DNA of 64,000 nucleotides from Haloflavibacter putidus (GTDB taxonomy: Bacteria; Bacteroidota; Bacteroidia; Flavobacteriales; Flavobacteriaceae): NCBI RefSeq assembly GCF_006546625.1, contig NZ_VIAR01000004.1:62001-126000 (forward strand). Direction: 5' to 3'. The notes beneath the pieces are model-generated. The model was not told the origin of the DNA. It searched no databases and saw nothing but the letters and a program-made list of their open reading frames with translations. Below, in pieces: positions 18,277 through 29,010 of the stretch. A program made the translations under genes and the position numbers. Positions within the stretch are counted from its first letter, which is position 1; each line of letters starts with the position of its first letter.

Positions 18277-18885
18277 TTATTCCAACTCTTTAATCTTTAC
18301 GCCATAAATTCCGTCAAAAATACTAAATATGTCTTCGGCGGTTTTTTCGCGTACGGCAAGAATTATTTTGCAGCGTATTAAAAACTCCTGTTCTATCACT
18401 TTTAGTTTTTTTTCTTTTATCACGCGCATTACTTTATTCATATCGGGATAATCAAAAGTCACCTCAAATTCGGTTTTAATGGTTTTGGTAAGGATTTTTG
18501 CAGCTTCCAATGCCATTTTTGCCGAAGTTTTATAGGCCGTTATCAAGCCGCCAACGCCCAATTTTGTTCCGCCAAAATAACGTACCACGACTACCAAAAC
18601 ATTGGTAACTTCAAAAGCTTGTAATTGTCCGTAAATTGGCATTCCGGCAGAGTTGGAAGGCTCGCCATCATCGTTGGCGCGATAATGTTCGTAATTTTTA
18701 CCCAGTTGCCACGCATAACACCAATGTCTGGCTTTGTGGTGTTTGGTTTTTAATTCTTCCAATCGGGCATTAATGTCTTCTTCGGTTGTAACCGGAAAAG
18801 CGTAGCCGTAAAATTTGCTTCCTTTTTCTTTAAACAGCGTTTCTTTGCCGGCTTGTAAAATGGTTTTATAAACGTCTTTCTCCAA
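18277..18885 (-). CDS. YigZ/IMPACT family protein
   Basis: A 202-residue protein with KGSKFYGYAFPV near the start, then HHKARHWCYAW, DDGEPSNSAGMPI and VVVVRYFGGTKLGVGGL, all hallmarks of the UPF0029/YigZ family. The N-terminal domain resembles the IMPACT regulator and the C-terminal part is a ferredoxin-like domain. Its biochemical role in bacteria is not settled. It is the last gene of a tightly packed run ribD, HAD, EamA, YigZ. Confidence 0.92.
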   Translation of the reverse strand: MEKDVYKTILQAGKETLFKEKGSKFYGYAFPVTTEEDINARLEELKTKHHKARHWCYAWQLGKNYEHYRANDDGEPSNSAGMPIYGQLQAFEVTNVLVVVVRYFGGTKLGVGGLITAYKTSAKMALEAAKILTKTIKTEFEVTFDYPDMNKVMRVIKEKKLKVIEQEFLIRCKIILAVREKTAEDIFSIFDGIYGVKIKELE

Positions 18886-18887
18886 AA

Positions 18888-19757
18888 TTATCGGGTTGTA
18901 TAAGCGACTAAAATAATACTTACAACTGCCAGCGCAATACCAATCCAGTTTTTTCTAAGTAATCTTTCCTTAAAAAAAGCAATTCCCAATAAGGTAGAAA
19001 GTACCACAATAGCAACGTTGTTGATTACAAATACAACAGAATCGTTGGTGTAGCTTCGTAAAGCCAAAACAAAAAAGTGAATGGAAAAATAGTTGGGAAC
19101 GCCCAGTAAAATTCCGCCAAGGAGCTCTTTATAGGTAAATTTTATTTTTTTACGTTGGTACTGAATAAATCCGGCAACAACGCCAACACCGGCTGCGCAA
19201 ACAAATAAAGTCATAGAAAATAAGGCTACATCGGTCTCGGCTACGTAGTTTTGTTCTAAAAATTTAATCAACGTTTCAATTATTCCGCTTCCTAAAAATA
19301 CGGCTAAAGGAAAAATAAGGTTTTTCCACTCTATTTGAATGCCTTTTTTTGTCTTTATAGAAGCAAGGTAAACGGCAACCAAAGCCAACAAAATCCCAAG
19401 TACTTTTAAAACCCCAAGCGACTCTTTATAATATATAATGACAAAAGTAACGGGAATGGCAACGCTCATTTTACTGGCTACCGAAACGACCGATAGTCCG
19501 CTGCGCTTGGTAGTTTCGGCCATTAGCCTAAAAACGCTAATAAACATGACGCCTAAAATTATTGCGCCCCAAAGCCAAGATTGCCCAATGGTGTCTTTTA
19601 TAGAAAACTCACGCTCCAACAGTAAAAATCCTGCAATAAGTGCCGTGAAATAATTGACTATAATAGCGTATAGCGTGTTTATTTTTTTTTGATCTATGAT
19701 TTTGAACATAACATAAATCAAGCTGGACGATAAAATGCTGAGTAAAAGATATATCAA
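18888..19757 (-). CDS. EamA/DMT family transporter
   Basis: A 289-residue membrane protein with about ten hydrophobic helices in two homologous halves, the pattern of the drug/metabolite transporter superfamily. It opens MIYLLLSILSSSLIYVMFKI and has SVASKMSVAIPVTFVIIYYK at the end of the first EamA repeat. The substrate is unknown. It overlaps the HAD gene by 4 bases and ends 2 bases before YigZ starts, so co-translation is likely. Confidence 0.88.
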   Translation of the reverse strand: MIYLLLSILSSSLIYVMFKIIDQKKINTLYAIIVNYFTALIAGFLLLEREFSIKDTIGQSWLWGAIILGVMFISVFRLMAETTKRSGLSVVSVASKMSVAIPVTFVIIYYKESLGVLKVLGILLALVAVYLASIKTKKGIQIEWKNLIFPLAVFLGSGIIETLIKFLEQNYVAETDVALFSMTLFVCAAGVGVVAGFIQYQRKKIKFTYKELLGGILLGVPNYFSIHFFVLALRSYTNDSVVFVINNVAIVVLSTLLGIAFFKERLLRKNWIGIALAVVSIILVAYTTR

Positions 19758-20362
19758 AATAAATCTGCTTTATGCGAAAACAAATCTACAACATCTTGTT
19801 TTGCCGGGTCTATATTCCAAGTGCGAAAACCCAATTTTTTTGCGGCTTCTGTATTGTCTTCAGTGTCGTCTACAAACAAAGTTTCTTCCGGATTTAAATC
19901 GTGTCTTCTTGCTACAAATTTATAAATAGCCGGGTCTGGTTTTCTAAAATTAATTTCGTGCGAAAGATAAAAAGCGTCAAAGCAATTCTTAAATTCCGTA
20001 AAGTTTTTGATGTTCTTTTTTACCCATTTTATATGTAAATCGTTGGTGTTGCTAAGTAAAATAAGTTGGTATTTCCCCTCTTTTTTTAATTGTTGTAAAA
20101 ACTCCAATCTATGCTGTGGGAAATCTAATAAAATTGCATTCCAAGCTTGCACAAGCGCAGAATCTTTTTGCTTTGGAAAGTGCTTTTGATAAAACTTTAA
20201 AAATTCTTCGGTAGAAAGTTTGCCTACTTCATAAGCTTTGTTGGTTGCCACCATTTCGTTAGAGAAATCGCCTAAGCCAAGTTTTTTTAACTCTTCTAAA
20301 GTGGCAGGTTTATCTAAGTTTAGAAAAACGTCACCAAAATCAAAAATTAAGGTTTTTATCAT
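19754..20362 (-). CDS. HAD family hydrolase
   Basis: A 202-residue haloacid-dehalogenase-superfamily protein. Motif I is FDFGDV (nucleophile Asp8; the D+2 position is Gly as in the YihX-type subgroup), motif II is LLSNTND, motif III lies around RKPDPAIYK and motif IV is LFVDDTEDN. A helical cap lies between motifs I and II. It is probably a sugar-phosphate or nucleotide phosphatase of the HAD-IA type. It overlaps ribD by 23 bases, so it may supply the phosphatase step of riboflavin synthesis, which is only inference from position. Confidence 0.88.
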   Translation of the reverse strand: MIKTLIFDFGDVFLNLDKPATLEELKKLGLGDFSNEMVATNKAYEVGKLSTEEFLKFYQKHFPKQKDSALVQAWNAILLDFPQHRLEFLQQLKKEGKYQLILLSNTNDLHIKWVKKNIKNFTEFKNCFDAFYLSHEINFRKPDPAIYKFVARRHDLNPEETLFVDDTEDNTEAAKKLGFRTWNIDPAKQDVVDLFSHKADLF

Positions 20363-21407
20363 TTTTATAAATATGCAGTTGATTGTTTATAATTTTTTCT
20401 TCTCCTATTCTTTTCGCGCTAAAAGTGGGTGCTTTTACGCCATTTTTAAATCGGATATTACCTGTAAAAACGCGTGCTTCGTCCCATAAATTAGCATCGA
20501 TAAAAGTTTGTAAGGTTTGCTTGCCACCTTCTATAATTACAGATTGTAGTTGATGCTTGTACAAAATTTCACTTATTTGAGTAGCTAAATTATCTTCAAA
20601 ATTAATAGTTTCTATTTTTATGTTTTCTTTTTTAAGGTTGTCAGGAATTTTCGTTTCCACGGAAGTGAGAATGATAGTTTTTATACTATTATCCAACAAA
20701 TGCGATTGCTCCGGAATACGAAGGTTTTTGTCTAAAACCAACCGAACCGGATTTTTTCCGTGCCATAAACGCGTGTTTAATTTCGGGTTGTCTTTTACCG
20801 CGGTTTGCGTTCCTACCAAAATACTTTGTTCTTGGCTTCGCCATTTATGCACCAATTGTTTGGCATACTTGTTAGAAATCCAGACCGGTTCTCGTTTATC
20901 TTGCTGTTTTGGCGCTATAAAGCCGTTTTGGGTTTGTGCCCATTTTAATATAATATAAGGACGCTTTTCTTTATGGAAAGTAAAAAAACGCTTGTTCAGC
21001 TCTTGGCATTCTTTTTCCAGGACGCCAACAACCACATCGCAACCGGCTTGCATTAATTTTTTTATGCCGCGGCCGGCAACTTTTACAAACGGGTCTGTGG
21101 TGCCAATTACCACTTTTTTTATGCCTTTTTCTATAATCAAATCGCTGCACGGTGGCGTTTTCCCGTAATGGCTGCAAGGTTCTAAACTTACATAAATAGT
21201 GGATTCTTTAAGTAATTGGGCGTTTTTTACGGCATTTATGGCGTTTACTTCTGCGTGAGCTTTTCCGGCTTCTTGGTGCCAACCTTCGCCAATTATTTTG
21301 TTTTTATGCACGATTACGCTGCCTACCAGCGGATTGGGATAGGTGTTTCCCAAACCGTTTTTGGCCAACTCGATACAGCGTTTTATATATTTTTCTTGTA
21401 TTTTCAC
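20340..21407 (-). CDS. ribD: Bifunctional riboflavin deaminase/reductase RibD
   Basis: A 355-residue fusion. The N-terminal deaminase domain has the zinc ligands HAEVNA and PCSHYGKTPPCSD; the C-terminal reductase domain begins near LKWAQTQNGFIA and ends with IIEGGKQTLQTFI. It performs the second and third steps of riboflavin synthesis in the cytosol. No FMN riboswitch is visible: only 27 bases separate it from the divergent GNAT gene, so its promoter must lie inside that gene. Confidence 0.96.
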   Translation of the reverse strand: MKIQEKYIKRCIELAKNGLGNTYPNPLVGSVIVHKNKIIGEGWHQEAGKAHAEVNAINAVKNAQLLKESTIYVSLEPCSHYGKTPPCSDLIIEKGIKKVVIGTTDPFVKVAGRGIKKLMQAGCDVVVGVLEKECQELNKRFFTFHKEKRPYIILKWAQTQNGFIAPKQQDKREPVWISNKYAKQLVHKWRSQEQSILVGTQTAVKDNPKLNTRLWHGKNPVRLVLDKNLRIPEQSHLLDNSIKTIILTSVETKIPDNLKKENIKIETINFEDNLATQISEILYKHQLQSVIIEGGKQTLQTFIDANLWDEARVFTGNIRFKNGVKAPTFSAKRIGEEKIINNQLHIYKNDKNLNF

Positions 21408-21434
21408 GCTTTAAAAATAGCAAGTTTTTTTACA

Positions 21435-21926
21435 ATGCAAGACATAAATATTCGTTTAATACAGCCGGATGATAATCAGCAAATTGCTCGTGTAATTCGG
21501 GAAGTGTTGGTAGAAAGCGGCGCGCCAAAAACCGGTACGGCTTACGAAGATAAAAGTTTAGACCAACTTTTTGAAACCTATCGAAATCCCGGCGAAGCTT
21601 ATTTTGTAGTAGAAAAAAATCGAGAAATTTTGGGCGGGGCAGGAATCGCGGCTTTAGAAGTAGAAAACGAAAATTATTGTGAGCTGCAAAAAATGTATTT
21701 TTTAAAAACTATTCGCGGTTGCGGAATTGGCTCTGCAATGATGCAAAAATGCTTGCAATTTGCCAAAGAAAACGCTTACACCCATTGTTATATAGAAACC
21801 TTGCCATATATGAAAGCTGCGCAAAAGTTGTATCAACGCAGCGGTTTTAACTACATAAACCAACGTTTGGGAAATACCGGCCACCACAATTGCGATGTTT
21901 GGATGCTAAAAAATTTAAGGGAATAA
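21435..21926 (+). CDS. GNAT family N-acetyltransferase
   Basis: The ATG at 21435 gives 163 residues starting MQDINIRLIQPDDNQQIARV; the longer ORF begins within ribD antisense and is rejected. The acetyl-CoA loop reads LKTIRGCGIGSAMMQKCL, a standard GNAT motif A, followed by CYIETLPYMKAAQKLYQRSG. The substrate is unknown. It starts the plus-strand run GNAT, prmC, LOG, VOC, ligA. Confidence 0.9.
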   Translation: MQDINIRLIQPDDNQQIARVIREVLVESGAPKTGTAYEDKSLDQLFETYRNPGEAYFVVEKNREILGGAGIAALEVENENYCELQKMYFLKTIRGCGIGSAMMQKCLQFAKENAYTHCYIETLPYMKAAQKLYQRSGFNYINQRLGNTGHHNCDVWMLKNLRE

Positions 21927-21928
21927 AA

Positions 21929-22771
21929 ATGACCATAAACCAATTTAAAATAGAATTTTTACAAGCTTTAAAAACCCATTATCCGGCTACCGAAATCGAG
22001 TCGTTTTTGTATTGGCTTACCGAAGCTTTTTTAGGTAAAAAACGTTTGGATGTTGCTATAAATCCCGAGTACGAACTTTCTACGGAAGAAGAGCAACAGC
22101 TAAAACAGGCTTTAAACCGACTAAAAGATTACGAGCCTATACAATATATCGTGGGCGAAACCGAGTTTTATGGCTTGCCGTTTAAAGTAAATCCTTCGGT
22201 TTTAATTCCCAGACCGGAAACCGAAGAATTGGTTGCTTGGATTTTACAAGATTATTCGCAAAGCAATCTTCAGATTTTAGATGTTGGTACCGGCAGCGGT
22301 TGCATTCCTGTTAGTTTGGCAAAAAATTTATCCGAAGCCAAAATTACTTCTATAGATATTTCCGCGAAAGCGATAGAAACTGCTAAGCAAAATGCAGCTT
22401 TAAACAACGTAAAAATTAAATTTTTAAAGCAAGATATTTTACAAACCGAAAGTTTGGGGCAAGAATACGATGTTATTGTTTCCAATCCGCCATACGTGCG
22501 CGAGCTCGAAAAAGCCAAAATGCAACAAAACGTTTTAAAGTTTGAACCGGCCAAAGCTTTGTATGTAAAAGACGAGAATCCTTTGATTTTTTACGAAAAA
22601 ATCGCAAAATTAGCAATTGTTAATTTACGGAAAAACGGGAGTTTGTATTTTGAAATTAACGAGTTTCTAGCCAAAGATTTAGAAGTTTTAGTAGAGACTA
22701 TTGGTTTCACTTCCGTGGAAACGAAAAAAGATATTTACGGCAACGACAGAATGCTAAAAGCAAAAATTTAA
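21929..22771 (+). CDS. prmC: Peptide chain release factor N5-glutamine methyltransferase
   Basis: The ATG at 21929 lies two bases after the GNAT stop and gives 280 residues. The SAM site reads ILDVGTGSGCIPVSLA and the catalytic motif is VSNPPYV, preceded by FKVNPSVLIPRPETEELVAW, all diagnostic of PrmC/HemK. It methylates the GGQ glutamine of release factors RF1 and RF2. Length and both domains are complete. Confidence 0.96.
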   Translation: MTINQFKIEFLQALKTHYPATEIESFLYWLTEAFLGKKRLDVAINPEYELSTEEEQQLKQALNRLKDYEPIQYIVGETEFYGLPFKVNPSVLIPRPETEELVAWILQDYSQSNLQILDVGTGSGCIPVSLAKNLSEAKITSIDISAKAIETAKQNAALNNVKIKFLKQDILQTESLGQEYDVIVSNPPYVRELEKAKMQQNVLKFEPAKALYVKDENPLIFYEKIAKLAIVNLRKNGSLYFEINEFLAKDLEVLVETIGFTSVETKKDIYGNDRMLKAKI

Positions 22772-22782
22772 TAGCGAAAGAA

Positions 22783-23391
22783 ATGGAAGAAAAAGCAGAA
22801 AAAAACTATATAAAAAGTATTGCTGTTTTTTGCGGAAGCAGCGAAGGCAATAAAAAAGCAATTATAAACCACGCTTTTAAACTGGGCGAAACTTTGGCGA
22901 AACAAAATATCGATTTGGTTTTTGGCGGAAGTAAACTTGGTTTGATGGGGCAAGTTGCCGATGGCGCTTTAGAAAACGACGGACTCGTATTTGGGGTTAT
23001 TCCGGAGTTTTTAAAACGAAAAGAAGTCGTGCACCGCAATTTAACCGAGCTAATCACTACGCAAGATATGCAGCAGCGCAAGCTTAAAATGCACGAAATG
23101 AGCGATGGTTTTATTATGATGCCGGGCGGTTTTGGAACCTTGGAAGAGTTTTTTGAAATCTTAACTTGGTCGCAATTAGGCTTACACCAAAAACCAATTG
23201 GTTTGCTAAACTGCGAAGGTTATTTTAACGATTTGATTAGCATGATGAACACGATGGTTACGCGTGGTTTCTTAAAAACCGAAAATTTAGAGCTGGTAGT
23301 AATTTCGGATGATGTTGACGATTTACTCGAAAAAATGCATTATTTTAAACCCAAACCGCGTCCAAAATGGATAACTAAAGAACAAACCTAA
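22783..23391 (+). CDS. LOG family protein (TIGR00730 type Rossmann fold)
   Basis: A 202-residue protein with AVFCGSSEGN near the start, GGSKLGLMGQVADGAL and the signature PGGFGTLEEFFE. These define the LOG family, whose members hydrolyse nucleoside 5'-monophosphates or cytokinin riboside monophosphates to free base. In bacteria it may be a nucleotide-salvage hydrolase. The stop codon TAATG overlaps the next gene by one base. Confidence 0.9.
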   Translation: MEEKAEKNYIKSIAVFCGSSEGNKKAIINHAFKLGETLAKQNIDLVFGGSKLGLMGQVADGALENDGLVFGVIPEFLKRKEVVHRNLTELITTQDMQQRKLKMHEMSDGFIMMPGGFGTLEEFFEILTWSQLGLHQKPIGLLNCEGYFNDLISMMNTMVTRGFLKTENLELVVISDDVDDLLEKMHYFKPKPRPKWITKEQT

Positions 23392-24062
23392 TGCGTATAA
23401 ATCACATACATATTTATAGTCCGAATTTAACGGCGCAATTAGAATTTTATGAAGATGTGATGGAGTTGCCGGTAGTGCATCTTTCGGAAACCAAAATTAA
23501 AATAACAATAGGATTTTCTGAATTGCTTATAGAAGAAAACCGCGATGCTACGCCTTATCATATTGCTTTTCATATTCCGCCAAAGCAAGAAGAAAAAGCT
23601 TTAAGCTGGTTAAAAAAACGTGTAGAAATTCAGGGTTTTAAAGGCGATGAAATTATAGATTTTAGCAGTTGGAATGCAAAATCCATTTATTTTTACGATC
23701 AGGATAAAAACATTTTAGAATTTATTGGTCGGGAAGATTATTTTCAAAAAAGCGAACTTGAATTTTCTTCCAAAAGCATTTTGGGTATTGCTGAAGTTGG
23801 CTTGGCAACCAATAATGTAGCGGAAAAGCATGAGAATTTGACCAAAGATTTTCCGTTAAGAAAATACAGCGGCAACTTAGAAGAATTTTGCCCAATTGGC
23901 GATGACGAAGGCTTGCTAATTGTGATAGATGTAGATAAAAAAGATTGGTTTCCTACCAACGATAAAGCCTATGCTTCGCCTTTTGAAATTAGCTTTACGG
24001 AAGAAAAAAAGCAATATAAATTCAGCTTTAGCAACAATAAAATAACAAAACTTTCTCTCTAA
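23391..24062 (+). CDS. VOC superfamily protein (glyoxalase-like)
   Basis: A 223-residue protein. It opens MRINHIHIYSPNLTAQLEFY, a vicinal-oxygen-chelate module start, and the N-terminal half ends YDQDKNILEFIGRED, where the glutamate aligns with a metal ligand. The second half is shorter and less conserved. The activity (lyase, dioxygenase or binding) cannot be assigned. It is translationally coupled to the LOG gene by the TAATG overlap. Confidence 0.82.
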   Translation: MRINHIHIYSPNLTAQLEFYEDVMELPVVHLSETKIKITIGFSELLIEENRDATPYHIAFHIPPKQEEKALSWLKKRVEIQGFKGDEIIDFSSWNAKSIYFYDQDKNILEFIGREDYFQKSELEFSSKSILGIAEVGLATNNVAEKHENLTKDFPLRKYSGNLEEFCPIGDDEGLLIVIDVDKKDWFPTNDKAYASPFEISFTEEKKQYKFSFSNNKITKLSL

Positions 24063-26063
<2,001 letters not shown>

Positions 26064-26213
26064 GTTCTGACTTGTAAAAATCGAGGAGTTGGTATTTTAG
26101 GAAATAACTTATTTATACGAAAGTTAACAAAGAAATAAAAAAGTTAAATTATTGTAAATTTTTTTAATAAATATTTAGGTTTAGTAGGTTTAATTGGTTT
26201 AAAACTTCTTATT

Positions 26214-26545
26214 ATGATGTTAAAGAGATCTTTTTTAGTTTTATTATGATTTTTGTTAGCTTGAATTTCGCTTGTGAAAGTAATGAATTATTGGAGGATG
26301 CTGAGAAAGTACAAGAACAAAATGCGAAAGAAGAATTTTCTAAAGTTTTTAAAGTTTGGAATCAGTATATATTTAACCAAAATATTAATTCGGTAAAAGA
26401 AAGTGATTCAAATAAAAAAAGCTTCTTAATAACAAGAGATTATTCCATAAGGTTTTTATCAAAGAAAGGCTTTAGTGTAAATGAATTAAATCAATTTAGT
26501 AATGAACAGTTATTTTTGAAAGCTATTGATGAACACTCTAAATAA
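26214..26545 (+). pseudogene. Small lipoprotein gene, apparent 1-base deletion in the signal peptide
   Basis: From ATG 26214 the frame reads MMLKRSFLVLL and stops at TGA 26247. An ATG overlapping that stop (26246) opens the next frame, MIFVSLNFACESNELLEDAE, which lacks a basic N-terminus. Adding one T to the T6 run at 26231-26236 would join them as MMLKRSFFSFIMIFVSLNFA followed by CESNE, a typical lipoprotein signal with a lipobox cysteine, and a product of about 110 residues. The charged C-terminal part matches no family I know. Explanations are a sequencing error, a recent inactivating deletion or slippage-based switching. An unprocessed 99-residue protein from 26246 is also possible. Confidence 0.55.
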
Positions 26546-26562
26546 ATCAACAAATAAAAATT

Positions 26563-27041
26563 ATGAAAAAATATCTTCTTTATTTAGGTCTATTATCTTG
26601 TACTCAATTGTTTGCTCAGAAAAGTTTGAAAGTAGTTAATAATACAGGTGAGAACATTAATATTTTTCTTTTTGCCAGTGGCAATCAACCTGCTTTTGGT
26701 TGTATTGGTTGTGACAATGATTTGGAATCGGATGTTTTTACGATAGAGCCCGGCACAACTGATTATCAAGCTTTTTCAGATGTGCCAAGCGGAGTTCAGT
26801 ATATTGGTGTTAGTCCATGTACTCACAACTCGCCTTGCAATGGTGTGCAAAGTGATGTTATTTGCGGTAATCCTCAATGGCAAATGATTGGTTTTTCTTA
26901 CCCTGTGGTAGTAGTGGATGTTGCTTAAGTCGAATAGGTAGCGACGAATGTGGTTACTCTACAAGTTTTTCCCAAGGTAGTTTTACAGCTACTTGGACAA
27001 CCGTTTCTTCTTCAGATATCTTAGTTGTTTTCGACTTATAA
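26563..27041 (+). pseudogene. Cysteine-rich secreted protein gene with an apparent frameshift
   Basis: The first 121 codons (26563-26928) give a signal peptide (MKKYLLYLGLLSCTQLFAQ) and a secreted domain starting KSLKVVNNTGENINIFLF, with cysteines in GCIGCD, SPCTHNSPCN and VICGN. The frame ends VVVVDVA at 26928. A second frame is open across 26886-27041 and encodes PCGSSGCCLSRIGSDECGYS, then SFTATWTTVSSSDILVVFDL. One extra T in the T5 run at 26892-26896 would fuse both into about 159 residues ending in a plausible beta strand. I do not recognise the family. It sits between the damaged lipoprotein gene and the T9SS propeller gene. Confidence 0.5.
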
Positions 27042-27055
27042 ATTTCTATTTTGTC

Positions 27056-28834
27056 ATGAACTTAAAAATAAAAATTTTCTTATTATTATTGTTGTTTAGT
27101 CAATTTTTATTGGCGCAAACGGCAGACGATTATGTAAGGGAGTGGGGAACTTATTTTCCCGATCCAAGAGATTCTGCTTTAGACGAAAATAATAATTTAT
27201 GGGTTGTTGGGGGCATACACTCTAATAATTACACTGTTTTTTCCAGTTTAATTAGTGCTAATGCGCATCAAGAAAATTATAACGGTGAGAAAGAAATTTA
27301 TCTTGCTAAAATTTCTAGTGATGGTTCATTAATGTATGCTACTTATTTTGGAGGAGTTAAAAATGATATACCTTATGGTATTGAAGTGAAAAACAACTAT
27401 GTATATATAGTTGGAAGCACAAAAAGTACCAGTAATATTGCTACTGCAAATGGTTATGATACAGTCTTAGATCAAAATTATGCCCCCGATGGTACAGAGT
27501 GGCAAAAAACAGCTGGTTTCTTGGCCAAATTTGACACCCAAGGAGCGTTGGTTTGGAGTACATATATTCAAGGAGATATTTTTACAGAGGCTATTTATAG
27601 CGTTGCGATAAATGATAATGATGATATTCACCTTTGGGGGAGCACCAAAAGTACTAATTTGGCAACCGAGAATTCATTTAGGCAAACTATTCCGGGACCT
27701 TATTTGGAAGAAACAACTAACACCTATAAATCTGATAGTTTTCCTTTTATGATGAAAATGAATTCTTCCGGTCAAATAGAATGGAGTACGTATTATGGTC
27801 CGGATGATGCAACTGTTTTTCCAGAAGGTGGTATTGTCGTAGATAACTTAGATAATGTGTACGTGTGTGGAAGAACGGATGATACTGTAAGCTATTATGG
27901 CACAACAGGTATACACCAAACCCAAAGTGGAGGAGGTACAGATACATTTTTCAGTAAATTTTCGGCTACGGGTAATAGGATTTGGAGTACTTACTACGGT
28001 GGAAACGGTTCTGAAGTTGCACCGTTCATACATATTGGCAGAAACGGATCTTTTTATATTACCGGTTTGACAACAAGTGCAAATAATATTGCTACTAATG
28101 GTGTATTTCAGGAAAATTTAATAAATCCTTTAGCAAATTATTTAGCCATGTTTAATAACAATGGTCAGCGTCTTTGGGGGTCGTATTTTAATATAGGCTC
28201 AAATGGTGGTGGTTTTGCCACTCCTTGTTTTGTAGATACTGAAGGCGAAATTTTATTAAGTGGTCGGACTTCTTCTACAACTAACACAGCGACCGAAGGA
28301 AGCTGGCAGGAGAATTTTGGAGGCGGTAGTACCGATGCTTATGTGGTAAAGTTTAATTACGATGGCAGTGATGTGCTATGGGGAACTTATTTTGGCGGAA
28401 CCGGCTTAGAATTTCCTTTTCACGGTGGTATGCAACTTACTACAAATGACCAATTTTATATATGTGGTATGACTACTAGTTATAATGCAGAGGCAATTGC
28501 AACCGAAAATGCTATAGAAACTAACGGATCTATTGGTGCGGGTTTATATTCAGGATATTTAGCAAAATTCGTGCAATCTAGTGATCTCTCGTTTCTTGAC
28601 CTAAACTCAGCCCAAATAAAAATATGGCCTAATCCAGTTTCTTCTGTTCTAATTGTTGAAGGCTTGGAAGGTTATAATTCGTTCTATATAGAAATTTATG
28701 ATTTTCAAGGTAAGTTAATTTTAGAAAAAATCAATAGTAATATAGTAAATGTAGAAAGTCTTGCAACGGGTGAATATTTTTTAAGAATTAACTCAAAAAC
28801 TATGCAGAAAAACCTGCCATTTATAGTCAGATAA
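27056..28834 (+). CDS. Secreted beta-propeller protein with T9SS C-terminal sorting domain
   Basis: The ATG at 27056 gives a clean signal peptide (MNLKIKIFLLLLLFSQFLLA) and 592 residues; the upstream start is rejected. At least five repeats of the SBBP type follow, recognisable by WSTYYGG- or WGTYFGG-like strands with GNGSE, ITGLTTSANNIAT and FYICGMTTS segments. The last 75 residues (IKIWPNPVSSVLIVEG to NLPFIVR) form a type A T9SS sorting domain, so the protein is exported across the outer membrane and probably anchored. Its role may be adhesion or ligand binding. The nucleotide composition is more AT-rich and it lacks the TTTACGGAA word. Confidence 0.85.
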   Translation: MNLKIKIFLLLLLFSQFLLAQTADDYVREWGTYFPDPRDSALDENNNLWVVGGIHSNNYTVFSSLISANAHQENYNGEKEIYLAKISSDGSLMYATYFGGVKNDIPYGIEVKNNYVYIVGSTKSTSNIATANGYDTVLDQNYAPDGTEWQKTAGFLAKFDTQGALVWSTYIQGDIFTEAIYSVAINDNDDIHLWGSTKSTNLATENSFRQTIPGPYLEETTNTYKSDSFPFMMKMNSSGQIEWSTYYGPDDATVFPEGGIVVDNLDNVYVCGRTDDTVSYYGTTGIHQTQSGGGTDTFFSKFSATGNRIWSTYYGGNGSEVAPFIHIGRNGSFYITGLTTSANNIATNGVFQENLINPLANYLAMFNNNGQRLWGSYFNIGSNGGGFATPCFVDTEGEILLSGRTSSTTNTATEGSWQENFGGGSTDAYVVKFNYDGSDVLWGTYFGGTGLEFPFHGGMQLTTNDQFYICGMTTSYNAEAIATENAIETNGSIGAGLYSGYLAKFVQSSDLSFLDLNSAQIKIWPNPVSSVLIVEGLEGYNSFYIEIYDFQGKLILEKINSNIVNVESLATGEYFLRINSKTMQKNLPFIVR

Positions 28835-28887
28835 TTTGTTTAAGAAATATTTCTCTCAAGATCTGATATTTACCGGAGCAAAGATAG

Positions 28888-28971
28888 GTTAAAGCATTTG
28901 AAGAAGATAATTTAAGCACTGCTACCAATAACCACGACGGTATTACGAGTAAATTTGCAGAAGTAAAATAA
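28888..28971 (+). pseudogene. Gene fragment of about 27 codons
   Basis: Immediately after an in-frame TAG, a short reading frame reads KAFEEDNLSTATNNHDGITS followed by KFAEVK and a stop. The composition is that of a real protein end, not of AT-rich noise, and there is no start codon. It looks like the 3' remnant of a lost gene; the parent family is not recognised. The rest of the 28835-29010 gap holds nothing I can identify. Confidence 0.35.
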
Positions 28972-29010
28972 ACTCCTTTTTCCTAAAACCTATTACCCAA
29001 TAAAACCCAA

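Noticed and set aside
21408-21434. FMN riboswitch upstream of ribD
   Set aside because: Only 27 bases separate the divergent genes, too short for an FMN riboswitch, and no conserved core is present.
26993-27055. Earlier start for the T9SS propeller gene
   Set aside because: The added 21 residues overlap the tail frame of the preceding gene and precede a perfect signal peptide at 27056.
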